In this document: positions 11,831 to 22,530 of the stretch, one piece after another
Layout of the letters: each line of letters starts with the position of its first letter
Position numbering within the stretch: position 1 is the stretch's first letter
Assembly: GCF_032854445.1 (NCBI RefSeq)
Contig: NC_088297.1
Span: 15,057,335-15,121,334 of the forward strand
Origin: Liolophura sinensis
Taxonomy: Eukaryota > Mollusca > Polyplacophora > Chitonida > Chitonidae
Direction: 5' to 3'
DNA length: 64,000 nt
The notes under the pieces: generated by a model
What the model saw: only the letters and a program-made list of their open reading frames with translations
Told to the model about the DNA's origin: nothing
Databases searched by the model: none
Position numbers and translations under genes: made by a program

Positions 11831-12492
11831 GGCGAATTAGAACACAAATATATTTGTTATTGGTACGGGAGAGTTTACTGACCTTCAAACTGATGATTTG
11901 ATTTGTGACTGATATTTGTGGTTATCGGTGCTGAAGCGAATGCTATTGTTCCTATGGAGTGGCTATTTGAATGGCGAATTAGAACACAAATATATTTGTT
12001 ATTGGTACGGGAGAGTTTACTGACCTTCAAACTGATGACCGGCCTGGATAGCACAGTTGGTAGAGCGTCCGCTTCAGGACCGGTAGATCCAGGATCAATC
12101 CTTGATCGAGTCACACCTAAGACTTTAAAAGAGGAAGTTGTAACTTCCTCGCTTGGCGTTCGGCATGAAAGGGATAGTGCAACGACTGGTTGACCCGTAT
12201 CGGTATAATGGCTCGGGCGGGGCGTCTTACTTGCCTTCGGTAAGTCGTCTCAGTGATGCAGCACTAAATAAAAGAGCGGTGGAAATCCGTCCTGCAACAA
12301 GGAGGCAGATTTCACGTACATGCACCCTAAGGATTCCTTCGTCGTCATATGACTGGAAAATTGTTGAGTACGACGTTAAACCCCAAGCACTCACTCACTC
12401 ACTCAAACTGATGATTTGATTTGTGACTGATATTTGTGGTTATCGGTGCTGAAGCGAGTGCTATTGTTCCTATGGAGTGGCTATTTGAATGT
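11831..12492 (+). repeat. 142-bp tandem duplication, second copy split by SINE-B
   Basis: The block starting GGCGAATTAGAACACAAATA at 11831 begins again at 11973. The second copy runs to 12038, is interrupted by a SINE-B, and resumes at 12403 to about 12492. Identity between the two copies is very high, for example in the GCTATTGTTCCTATGGAGTG block. Confidence 0.9.
12039..12402 (+). mobile_element. SINE-B, full length with target duplication
   Basis: Nearly identical to the copy at 5943-6306, ending in CACTCACTCACTCAC. A 12-bp duplication TCAAACTGATGA flanks it at 12027-12038 and 12403-12414. It inserted into the second unit of a 142-bp tandem duplication, so it is younger than that duplication or was copied into it later. 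Confidence 0.93.
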
Positions 12493-12597
12493 CTATAGTG
12501 TGTGGTCTGGAGCACTGCGGGGCCGTGTGGATATGCTAATGCTTTGGACTATACCACAGCACAGTGGAGTGTGTGGACATCGACTAGAAATCTTAAT

Positions 12598-12599
<2 letters not shown>

Positions 12600-12666
<67 letters not shown>

Positions 12667-13093
12667 GTTCGCGCGAGGTCGCCGTTCACGAAAACGGTAC
12701 CGTTCACGCGTGATTTGTACCGTCCTCGTGCCGCTACCCGCGGGCCGCTGGGCGAAACGTTCCTCATCCTACTTCCATATGGCTGGCTTCCTCTCTGGCC
12801 GTGTGTGGGTAGGTCTCCCAGCAACATGCGGATGGTCGTGGGTTTCCCCCGGGCTGTGCCCGGTTTCCGCCCACCATAATGCATAAAACGGTTTTCCTTT
12901 CGAGGTTTTATCTCTGGTTTTACCTGGGCGGCGCCCGATATCTGTGAAGTCGTTTTTTGTTTGTCCCTGTACCATTTTGTCGTATGCGCGCCAGGAGATA
13001 CGCGTGGCGGGCCCTGGTTATTCCTAAAACTAATAAAAACTACCAATCCAATCGGTATATATATGACAAACGATTTATAAATGTATATATATG

Positions 13094-13149
<56 letters not shown>

Positions 13150-13430
13150 GTTCGCGCGAGGTCGCCGTTCACGAAAACGGTACCGTTCACGCGTGATTTG
13201 TACCGTCCTCGTGCCGCTACCCGCGGGCCGCTGGCCGAAACGTTCCTCATCCTACTTCCATATGGCTGGCTTCCTCTCTGGCCGTGTGTGGGTAGGTCTC
13301 CCAGCAACATGCGGATGGTCGTGGGTTTCCCCCGGGCTGTGCCCGGTTTCCGCCCACCATAATGCTGGCCGCCGTCGTATAAGTGAAATATTCTTGAGTA
13401 CTGCGTAAAACACCAATCAAATAAATAAAT
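12600..13430 (+). repeat. Two-unit direct repeat: (TA)n, GC-rich block, SINE-A 3' end
   Basis: A (TA)n run at 12600-12665 leads into a GC-rich block starting CGTTCGCGCGAGGTCGCCG, then a SINE-A 3' segment, to 12883. The same order recurs at 13099-13147 and 13148-13367 with only one or two base differences in the shared block. The second unit continues into the complete SINE-A end (to about 13430), whereas the first breaks off after CATAATGC. The 12884-13080 spacer is not recognisable. Confidence 0.85.
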
Positions 13431-13866
13431 ACTTCCATATGAGACTGATAGGTCTTGTGGAAAAAAGTTATATTATGAAATAAAATATCGTACAAAATCC
13501 TGCATCCAATGTTTGCATTCAAAACATTCATTGCATTCATTGTCGCTCTATGCAGGATGGTCAGAAGCTGCATTTTTGATTTTACAAATATATGTATATT
13601 AAACATATCACAAAACCAAGTCACTCAGTAAACAATACTAGATATAATATTCTCCCAGTACTTTTCACTCGTTTATAAATGTCTCTAATGGAACAGGAGT
13701 TTCTAAGTGGTGTGTTTATCCTGGACACATGTAGTTTTTACTCGAAATGTTTTCTAGGTTACACATAGTTACATACAAACATTTAGATCCGGGTCATTCC
13801 ATGAAGTAATCTGTCGCCGGTGCAGACAGTAAACAGTGTAGTGAGACACACATGTGCGCTCTGGCA
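13431..13866. other. No gene recognised
   Basis: AT-rich spacer with no supported feature. Confidence 0.4.
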
Positions 13867-13867
13867 G

Positions 13868-14118
13868 TTGCCTCCTTGGCTCAGTCGGTTAGAGCGCTAG
13901 CACAGCGTAATGACCCAGGAGTCTCTCACCAATGCGGTCGCTGTGAGTCCAGCTCATGCTGGCTTCCTCTCCGGCCGTACGTGGGAAGGTATCCCAACAA
14001 CCTGCGGATGGTCGTAGTTTCCCCCGTGCTCTGCCCGGTTTCCTCCCACCATAATGGTGGCCGCCGTCGTATAAGTGAAATATTCTTGAGTACGGCGTAA
14101 ACACCTATCAAATAAAAT
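13868..14118 (+). mobile_element. SINE-A, near full length
   Basis: Head GCCTCCTTGGCTCAGTCGG with the complete body and AAATAAAA tail. The flanks TGTGCGCTCTGGC (13853-13865) and TGTGAGCTCTGGC (from about 14125) look like a target duplication with one mismatch. The B-box region has lost a few bases (GTGAGTCCAGC). Confidence 0.88.
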
Positions 14119-14125
14119 CAAAATG

Positions 14126-14605
14126 TGAGCTCTGGCGGATATGTACCCGGTCAGTGCAGGGCCCAGTCAGTCACATTCCCAGTCAGTCAAATCACACTGT
14201 TTGCCGCTTTTAGTTTACACACATACTCTTCCAGCTGCTTGTAGTTTCACGTCCTCCTTTTCTCCTACACTCTCAAAAGTTGATGAATTTAGAAAAATAA
14301 ACTTTTTGTGTAAAAAAAGAGTTGTGCAAATTGTCACTTTCGATTGTTTGCAAATATGCCAAATTTGGTCTCAGATATAAACTATGTCAGACGTTTCTGA
14401 CTGGACGCTGCAAAACCAATCAGATTGTACATCCTTGTTGATACCATTTCCATTGGTGAATGAGGAAACGCTGGAGGAATGGAGCTAAAAGTCATGATTT
14501 GTACAAAAGCGGACTGTTCTGGTGGATTCTCACGTCCATTTCTTGACTGTATCCAATCTACCGGAAAGTCCCCTGAGCTAGAGAAACTAAACAGTTGCTT
14601 GAAAC
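14126..14605 (+). other. Upstream region of the BRICHOS gene
   Basis: No TATA box or other convincing core-promoter element is seen here. The 5' UTR and transcription start of the downstream gene must lie somewhere in or beyond it. Confidence 0.35.
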
Positions 14606-17600
14606 ATGACAAAACAGTCGGATTCTTTTAAATGGGTAAGTCTCCCTACCACTTGACTTACATTTGTCACATCTTTAGAACATGTTGCATCATTTCAAAG
14701 CTTAGATCCACAATATTGAAGACACTACATTTTAGTTCAAGGGCAGCGCTATTCAATTTGGTCTTTTTCAATTTGTCCATTTTTTGTGATTTTGACGTGA
14801 CGATATTAGGGTTATAAATAAACTTTTTTTCGTTACCGGTATGCAATATAAAAAAGGACAACAGACAAATAAGATGATTCAAAAAAACATAAGAAAACCT
14901 CTAACAAATTTTTACTCTTCCAGACCTATCCGGAGGGAGACCTACCCAAAAGAGGACGGGAAAGGCGTCCTGTATTTATAACAGCTATCGCTTCACTCTC
15001 TACAGCAGTGGTTCTTGGCTCCATTGTCTTCGGTGTCATATTCTACCTTCAACAAACCAAACCAGAGAAACCCGAGGTAGGATAGCGATGATTATTATTT
15101 TATTGTTGATTTTTTTCTGTACAATTTGTGTCTTTGTAGTCATTTTCATCTTCCGCGTGCATATACGCCGAAGATTTTTGGATTCTTTAGATATTGTCAT
15201 TAAAACCTCTACGACGTTTTAACACAGGCCAATCGCGAGCATACATTTTCAGTTTTAAGTTTTAGAATTCACAAATGTAGATTGCATTTTTAATTCCCAC
15301 AAACGAACTTGACGAACTTGAAGAACTATGTCAATAAGTCGTTTACTGTTTATGCATGCTTGTCTTGTATTGTTATTGTTGTATTGTATTCTTTCGATAA
15401 CCAATGCGATCGTTGTGTGTTCAAGTCCAGCTCATGCTGGCTTCCTCTCCGGTCGTACCTTGGAAGGTCTGACAAGAAACTGTGAATGCTCGTGGGATTC
15501 CCCCGGACCCAGTGAAATGTTCTTAATTACGGCATGAAACACCAAGCAAATAAATGAATAAATAAATGCATTCTTTCAATGTTCTAAACCTTGTCTTCTG
15601 ATCTGTTTTCTGCATGTCTACCTTCTCAGTGGGTATCGTGGACCCGTAAAGCTGGAGATGTGAACATCCACGAGTCGGTTTTGATTGATGACAAAGAAGA
15701 AACGGTTCTCATGGTGTCGGCGGAGGCGCATAGGATTAGTGAGGAAAACTCCATGGCCCTTCATGATTTTAAACAAGTGAGTACATATGTTTATGGTTAT
15801 CCTCACAGTATTATAAGATAACATACACCGCACTGATTAACATATCCACTGTATATACACTCGCATATTGAATCATTTATTTTTAGTCTCATTTGGGGCT
15901 TACCCATCTCTTTATACTTTGACTAGGTGGGCCGCCGTGTGTAGTCTTTTTGGCTTGATGTGCCAGTGAGACAGCACTAGAATTATTTAGACCGGCCTGT
16001 TACAAGGGGACACCGTTATTTATTTATTTTTTTATTTGATTGGTGTTCAAGCCGTACTCAAGAATATTTCACTTCTACGACGGCGGCCAGCATTTTGGTG
16101 GGTGGAAACCGGGCAGAGCCCGGGGGAAACCCACAACCATCCCCAGGTCGCTGACAGACCTTCCCATTTACGGCCGGAGAGGAAGCCAGCATGAGCTGGA
16201 CTTGAACTCACAGTAACGGCATTGGTGAGAGTCTCCAGGGTCATTCCGCTGCTCCAGAGCGCTAACCAACTGAGCCACCGAGGCCCCATCGAGGCCCCAC
16301 TGAGATACCTTTATAGCACGGTCAACCTAATAGTAAAAGCGAAGATCCCCAGAAACATTGATGTTTAATTTACTAATCATAGTCCCATTAATACTCATTT
16401 AATCGTCAACGGAACAAATATGAATGTTTCTGCCGATTAAGAATACATGACAACGCCTACCTCAGTAACAACTATAAACATGTAGTCTTGGTTTGTGGGT
16501 CGTGCGTCCAGTCATGTGCTGATATAATGCGGTGTTGTTTCTGTCCAACTAAGGTTACGTAGCGCTGAGGGACTTTGGCAGGGGGATGTGTTTGGTTACC
16601 AAGGTGAAAATCCCGGATTTCCGGTACGTCAAGCAGATGTTGGAAGCCAGACGAGTAAGTCAGCCGATGTATACTTATAATGATCTGTGTTATAGAGATC
16701 TATTCCACTAAACACTTTAAAAATTTATACCTTGATTATTATTCTTAGTTTTTGGATCAAATGTTTTAATGTGATAAGTCCCTGTATTTCAGCAACTCTC
16801 GTAATAATTTCCTGGAAGTCAAAACTGGCCCTTTTGAATAGTGGGGCGTTGCTATTATATGACTGGTGTTAGAACAGGATAGAATTACGCTGGCATCATG
16901 CAGATACTCGCCACTGCACGTAAAGTTGATGTGTGACTGGAATACCATTGTTCCGCTCCCAGTGTTTACAAATTGTGTAAATGTGTTACTTTTAAATATT
17001 GTAATGATTTCACTTTTTTTTCTTTTAACAGTAAACTTCTTGTTTTATCGTAGTAGTAAATAGTTCAGCGAAAAATTAAACAATGTACGCGTGTAACAGA
17101 AGTAAGAGCGCGGTAATAAAATGGCGATTAAACATTTCCAAACTTGACATGTTAATCATTCTTATCATTTTATTCCTAAGGTAAAAATTATTGATTATAA
17201 ACACTGTAACACTAAATAGTTAAGTATATTTCATACATATACATTTCATCTCTGTCAGGGTAAAACCCTCGACCTTCAGCCATTAAAGCAAGGCAAAGAA
17301 GAGCTCCGCAATATGACGTCATCACAGTTGGGGCCCAAGTTGAGCCAGTTTTGTGACGGAGTTCCAGCTCATTGGTTCGATATCGCAGAGACAGGTGCGT
17401 CACTGCGTTTTGTGCTTACCTTGTTTCATGATTTATAATTATACTCTTGAAGAAATAGAGAAAGATCCCATGGTGAGGAGAATTTACATAGGTAAAAAAT
17501 AATAAAACTTTCTACATTCTGTTATATTCCGACTGCAGTTTCAAACTTCATGTTATTTTCAAGGAACATGAATATGAATGTCCACATAAGCCTTTATATA

Positions 17601-19003
17601 CGACATGTGTTACCATGATAAATTGTTTCTGGGAACAGGGTCGTACATGTATAAAGCTGTTAAGCAGCGAACAATAGATTAATCAGTACCTGAGGGTGTC
17701 TATCCGCAGGGCGCCAATGACGATGCGTCTTTATTAGCATCGAACGGATGACCCTGCGGGTAATCTGTGACATAATATTTGTACATTCTAAGTCAATACC
17801 CTTTTCACACATACTTGTCTTGACAGAGCGGACTTCTATATCAACTGATATTTATCGAAAACCCACGGACACACCTTTTATCTTCATTTTAGTGCTAGTC
17901 ACCCGCGTCATACTCGAGAAAATATCCCATATTCCCTTGCCAGAAGAATCTGTACAATAGTAAACGTACAATCGAAACAAAATGAGAGATTAATAGAACT
18001 TAAATCATGTCTATGCAGCAAGGGTTATTCGGAAGGATTAATTAACAAAAGAATTAGGACCGCTCAGAGCCATTCTTTGACAGAACTGAGGGAACCCTCA
18101 CAGAAAAAACCTGACGAGAAGGGAATTCCCTTTGTTTCAACACATAATCCCAATAATAACAGCATCTTCCCAGTCATTGTGAATACCTTACCAATTCTAA
18201 AAAAACAGTGACAGGACGAAATATATTCTATTCCAATCTAAGGTCATTAATAGCAAACAACAGGCCCCAAGCCTCAAAAGAATGTTAACTCGCCCTCACT
18301 TTTCAGAAAAATCCGGTTTCTAAATGCAGTAAACCTAGATGTGGTGTATGCATACCAGTAAACCTAGATGTGGTGTATGCATACACATGTTAGAAGGATC
18401 GAGCTTTCAATTTGAGAGAGACGATTCTTTGTTTAATGTAAATTTGACATGTGCTGCACTGTAAAAAAAATGTTTTTATAAAGTATTAGATAGAAATCAA
18501 GCCACCTTAGATGTAAAAGAAACTTTCTTCATAAATAAATACAACTCATGTCTCAATGGTAGTCATCGGCCGAAACATTGTATCTCATAATAAGATGATG
18601 TACCATGTGCGCTTGTATAATTTATGTTGATTAATTTTGTCAAACAAGTTCAACTTTTACTCATTGTAAATATTACTCATTGTCTATGTACAAATATTAT
18701 GTCACAGATTATCCGCAGGGTCATCCGTTCGATGTTAATAATGACGCATCGTCACTATAGTCGCCCTGCAGATAGACACTCTCAGGACCTTGTTCCCAGC
18801 AACAGTTTATTCATGTATTATGCCATGTAACTAAACCACTGCCTGTTTTGACATGTACGTAACATGTTCCTTATTTACTGGTAACACATATCCTATATAA
18901 AGATCTGTAGACGTTCATATTCCTTGAAAATAACATGAAGTTTGAAACTGCAGCTGGAAAATAACAAAATGTAGAAAGTTGAGAAAACGTTTTATTATTT
19001 TTT

Positions 19004-19089
<86 letters not shown>

Positions 19090-19431
19090 TTCTTCACTTT
19101 GATGCATTCCATCAGTTTAAATTAACAAATGGACATATCAGTAAAATTTTATATGTAGTTTCATGTTTTCAAGAATTCTTCTAAAACAATCATTGTTTCT
19201 TTATTTAAAGTGAACATCAAGTAGTTGACCGTCTAATAATTTTAGCAATCAGTCAATCAATCAATATATCAATCAATCGATAAATCAATCTTTATCCCAA
19301 TGTATTTTCATTCTACCTGTGCAGGAATTGTGAAAAGACAAGTTGAATTGAAGCTGAAGGCGGAAGCGGAAAGGCGACCAATCAGCTCTTTACATGCTCG
19401 TGTGACACTGGAACTTTCCATTAAATTTTAA
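14606..19431 (+). CDS. BRICHOS-domain type II membrane protein, 6 exons, about 224 aa
   Basis: Exons: 14606-14635, 14924-15076, 15630-15776, 16554-16654, 17259-17394 and 19325-19431 (stop TAA). All introns have GT donors and AG acceptors. A short basic cytoplasmic tail (KRGRERRP) precedes one membrane helix (about residues 27-52), then a lumenal stem. The BRICHOS domain covers about 85-180, with the conserved D117 (ALRDFGRGMC) and the cysteine pair C123 and C176 (SQFCDGVPAHWF). A sequon lies at N162. After the domain a dibasic GIVKRQ (residues 190-195) resembles the position where ITM2-type proteins are furin-cleaved, which is an inference. BRICHOS acts as an intramolecular chaperone in the secretory pathway. 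Exon 3 ends in phase 0, but exon 4 reads as BRICHOS only if one more base precedes it: the joined frame is one base short. Overall family assignment is firm; exact orthology (ITM2-like or other) is not. Confidence 0.82.
15400..15568 (+). mobile_element. SINE-A, decayed, in intron 2 of the BRICHOS gene
   Basis: Contains GTTCAAGTCCAGCTCATGCT, CTTCCTCTCCGGTCGTAC and a shortened 3' end with AAATAAATGAATAAATAAAT. The middle is deleted and the head is missing. Confidence 0.8.
16017..16287 (-). mobile_element. SINE-A, full length, in intron 3 of the BRICHOS gene
   Basis: Reverse orientation: an A-rich tail at the left, then the body, and the tRNA-like head ending GAGCCACCGAGGCCCC on the plus strand. 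The head's last bases are followed by a short echo (ATCGAGGCCCC). Confidence 0.9.
17488..19010 (+). mobile_element. Penelope-like element relic with inverted flanking repeats
   Basis: About 300 bp at 17488-17790 is the inverted complement, with mismatches, of 18690-19010. Shared blocks include ATCGAACGGATGACCCTGCG, AATCTGTGACATAATATTTG and CAGTTTCAAACTTCATGTTA. Between them lies a decayed Penelope-type reading frame. Penelope-like elements often carry such pseudo-LTRs, sometimes in inverted order. The element sits inside intron 5 of the BRICHOS gene in the sense orientation. No hammerhead-ribozyme core, known from some relatives, could be identified. Confidence 0.78.
17810..18475 (+). pseudogene. 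Penelope-type reverse transcriptase/endonuclease fragment
   Basis: Three frame segments together read as the C-terminal part of a Penelope-like polyprotein. The first has ERTSISTDIYRKPTDT, a motif near the end of the reverse transcriptase. The second runs NERLIELKSCLCSKGYSEG through INKRIRTAQ. The third has KVINSKQQAPSLKRMLTRPH and the zinc-binding CSKPRCGVC that precedes the GIY-YIG endonuclease. Stops and frameshifts separate the segments (for example a TGA after ILKKQ). A 29-bp tandem duplication (18326-18383) repeats the cysteine block. The GIY-YIG domain itself is missing or unrecognisable and the N-terminal polymerase core is absent. It is non-functional. Confidence 0.75.
19007..19086. 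repeat. (TA)n microsatellite
   Basis: About 80 bases of perfect TA dinucleotide, immediately right of the Penelope-like relic. Confidence 0.95.
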
Positions 19432-19487
19432 TGTAGCAATCGAATTTAATCAATCAATCAATCAATCAATCAATCTTCATATCAATT

Positions 19488-19615
19488 TATTTCCGTACGC
19501 AAACTGCTGATTGACCATGGGTTTCCCCCGGGTTCTTCCCTCTCTCTGCTCACGATAATGCTGGCCGCAGTCGTATAAATGAAATATTCTTGAGAAAGGG
19601 GTAAATAAATAAATA
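19488..19615 (+). mobile_element. SINE-A, 3' fragment
   Basis: CATGGGTTTCCCCCGGGTTC, ATAATGCTGGCCGCAGTCGT and AATATTCTTGAG with an AAATAAATAAAT tail. It is diverged and lies just after the BRICHOS stop codon. Confidence 0.75.
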
Positions 19616-20039
19616 TAAATTTATTTTCATTTTAACCCTGCGGAAATTTTGAAGGGATAAATTGATTTACGGATCAAAGCCGAACTTAAAGGGGTAGTTC
19701 TACCACCACAAGGTGAGAGGTCAGTGGCATGTTTACACAGTCGTGTGCAATGCGATCTTTCTACTAGTTTTTAACTTTATGTAACAAAGCTTTTGGAATT
19801 AACTGTTACGTCTCACAAAGTATTTGCAATGTATATATTTTTTTAATTGAAGGCAACTCCATGAACAGTTTATTTGTGTCATGACCATATTTGTATGTCC
19901 TTCCATTGACTGGGGGAAAATTATATTTATTTTATTTTTCAACAAACAACTTCATGATGAATTTTGGAATAAACGAACTGTATCAATATTTTTGTTACGT
20001 CCTGATGTCTTCCGTATAACAGTTTAGTGGTACTATTTC

Positions 20040-20775
20040 AATCGTGTTACATGCGGCGCCAGCGGCGCGTGGAACGGATCAACCTTTTAGAGATTAAAAG
20101 TGTTAAATGAGACGTCAGTGACGTGCATAACATAACAGCTTATATGTGTTAGTCCAACCGTTTTGAATGCGGCGACGCTAATCTTTACAAATATAACAAG
20201 TTAGCACAGTACTGGTACACAAAAAAGCAGCGTCTACGTGTACCAGCGACGTGTACAACAGAACATATTACATTTATTTTATTTTTATTATTTAATCTTT
20301 TAATCGTTAGTGTTTCACTTTGTACTGACGAATATTTTACTTACACGACGGCGGCATGTATTATGGTGAGCAATAACCGGGCTCGATCTCTGCCTGGAGG
20401 AAACTCAAGACCATCCGCAGGGTACTGCAATGCCAGGATAAGCTGGATTCGAACTCAGGGCAACCACATTGGTGAGTGGTTCCTTGGCTAGCTCGCTACT
20501 ACGTCACGTAGGTGCCAGTGACATGTACAACACACCGGATTATAGAAGATATTTACACTGTGTTAAATGCGACTCCACTGAGGCGTACAGCACTAAAGCT
20601 TATAGAAATTATTCCTTCCGTTACATGCGGCGCCAGCGACGTGAATAACATACAGGATAGCTTATACGTGTTGTTCCAAACGGTGTTACATCTGGAGTCA
20701 GTGACGTGTACATTAGTGTGGCTAACACGGCGTGTCTGTAGTACAGCACACGGTAGCAGTGACATGTTATTGGGA
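20040..20775 (+). repeat. Degenerate 55-62-bp GC-rich tandem array
   Basis: A motif like GTGTTACATGCGGCGCCAGC followed by GACGTGTACAACA recurs near 20044, 20099, 20159, 20230, 20508, 20557, 20618 and 20680. Spacing is about 55-62 bp, with CGACGTG or TGACGTG in most units. An inserted SINE-A (20265-20505) splits the array. The array is much richer in CpG than its surroundings. Confidence 0.65.
20265..20505 (-). mobile_element. SINE-A, diverged, reverse
   Basis: Reverse-complement body (ACACGACGGCGGCATGTATT, CCATCCGCAGGGTACTGCAA) and the head region (GGATTCGAACTCAGGGCAAC) are recognisable despite many substitutions. Confidence 0.75.
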
Positions 20776-20818
20776 ACTATAACTAAGCATACAATAATAC
20801 CTGATATCTGCACTCCCC

Positions 20819-20821
<3 letters not shown>

Positions 20822-20857
<36 letters not shown>
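20822..20857. repeat. Poly-C tract
   Basis: About 36 cytosines, preceded by CCCCCTG and followed by AACCCCACCC. Homopolymers this long are prone to length errors. Confidence 0.9.
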
Positions 20858-20859
<2 letters not shown>

Positions 20860-20879
20860 CCCCACCCACCAAAAGAAGC

Positions 20880-21372
20880 CAGATAGCTGTTTCAATAGGT
20901 GCATGAATGCGCATGAGCAAAACAAGTCCTCGGTGGGATTAACAAAAGCACATGGTCATCCATGTCTATATTACAACATTACAGACTTGGACAAAAAGAC
21001 AAATATGCAGCCCAGGTCTAATTTGTGTGTGTGTTTTTGTCGGATTTCAACGTGAAGCTATGTTTGGACACATTTAAAGTCGTCGATGTCAAGAAGACTC
21101 ACATAAAATGCACAAAACTTACTGAAATTTGTGTGACTGCCGAAAGTTATAATGCTTTAACCTATGACCACATGGCGAAGAAACCTCGGTCATGCGCACA
21201 AAATATAGCTACCTGGCTTATACCTCGGCCGCGGCATATAAACTACAAGTATTGAATACGCTTGAATTTATTTATTTATTTGATTGTTTAACAATACCCT
21301 AAAACCAAAGAGTTCTATAAACGTGTTGACTAGAGCTTGTAAGCCACATTCAAGTTTTTACTTCAAATATAT
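20880..21372. other. No gene recognised
   Basis: Only an isolated SINE-A tail-like TTTATTTATTTATTTGATTG near 21270 is visible. Confidence 0.4.
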
Positions 21373-21548
21373 ATTTATTTATTTACTTATTTATTTGTTT
21401 TACGCCGTACTCAATACTATTTTCATTATACAACCGAGGCCGGCCTTATGGTGGAAGAAAACCGGGCGGAGACCTTTGGAAATCCCCCACCATTTGCTGG
21501 TTGCTAGCAGACCTTCCCACGTACAGCCGGATGGGAAGCTAGCACGAG
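21373..21548 (-). mobile_element. SINE-A, reverse, partial
   Basis: TTTTACGCCGTACTCAAT, CTTATGGTGGAAGAAAACCG and CAGACCTTCCCACGTACAGC match the reverse SINE-A body. The tRNA-like head is missing. Confidence 0.8.
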
Positions 21549-22395
21549 TAATAACGCTTAGTAAAGCAATAGAGATACAAACATTACACCGTCATATGTG
21601 AACTTTGAAATGAAGAAAAGGTAACGTGAGTTACGCTGACCGCAGTGTAAACAGATCTGGGACATGGCGGGAGGCAGTAACGGTACTTTGAACGGAACCT
21701 GATTCAAATTATTACAGGACTTTGACACACAAAAGCTTAAGAAGGAAAATCAGCGGAAATTCTCTTCAAAGAGGCTTAAATATTGTCTAACAGGGATTGT
21801 CAGCCTTAATACTGCAGATCTAGCTCCATTGACACATCATGTGTAAGCTTCTTGTATGTCAGGCATCCACAAAGCAGAGTCCCGGGAACACCATTGGTTA
21901 CCATCATAGCTTATCCTACTCATAACACCTTATATTGAAGGTAATATGAAGTCTATTACGTTACAAATATACACATAAATAATGGGATAAAACTATACCA
22001 GTGTGTGAGGGCTGGAAAAATCATACGAAAACATTTAATGTATCCGATACAAAAAGGGATAAAACATAAATCGAAAAAGATAAAAGAGGAAAACGATTGT
22101 ATAACAATATAAATATTTCTTTCCTTGGAACTTCTCCATTCCTGTTAAGTGCATGACTTTATCACAAAATCATGTTCTGGCATATTTCAGAATTTACAAG
22201 TAAGAGAAATTGTTTCTACATGTAAACTATATAGCTCTGGGTTGGTGTTTAGAACTAAAATAAGGGCTATGGATTTGTGTGGATCAAGGGCTCTTATTAT
22301 AATTTCTGTCTATTATTATGAACAAAAGACTACACGGCTTTGGACTGCATTACTTTGGAAAGGAAAGGTTCCCAGTGTTTAATCCTTAAAGATAC
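21549..22395. other. No gene recognised
   Basis: AT-rich spacer without supported features. Confidence 0.4.
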
Positions 22396-22530
22396 TTTGC
22401 ATTCATTCTGATGTTGAAGTAATAATAGCACCTCCAAGAATTTGCATTCATTCTGATGTTGAAGTAATAATAGCACCTCCAAGAATTTGCATTCATTCTG
22501 ATGTTGAAGTAATAATTTCACCTCCAAGTA
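22396..22530 (+). repeat. 45-bp tandem repeat, three units
   Basis: The unit TTTGCATTCATTCTGATGTT (first 20 bases) begins at 22396, 22441 and 22486. The first two units are almost identical and the third ends TTTCACCTCCAAGT. Because 45 is a multiple of three, the minus strand shows a repetitive open frame that is probably an artefact. Confidence 0.9.

Noticed and set aside
12549-13408. Open frames with YIYIYI stretches and SINE-derived ends, both strands
   Set aside because: Produced by (TA)n plus duplicated SINE sequence; no splice support or domain.
17690-17790. Hammerhead ribozyme in the Penelope flanking repeat
   Set aside because: The conserved CUGAUGA and GAAA core could not be found in the right order on either strand.
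22330-22527. Repetitive minus-strand open frame (LLLLQHQNECKFLEV)
   Set aside because: A consequence of a 45-bp tandem repeat whose length is divisible by three.
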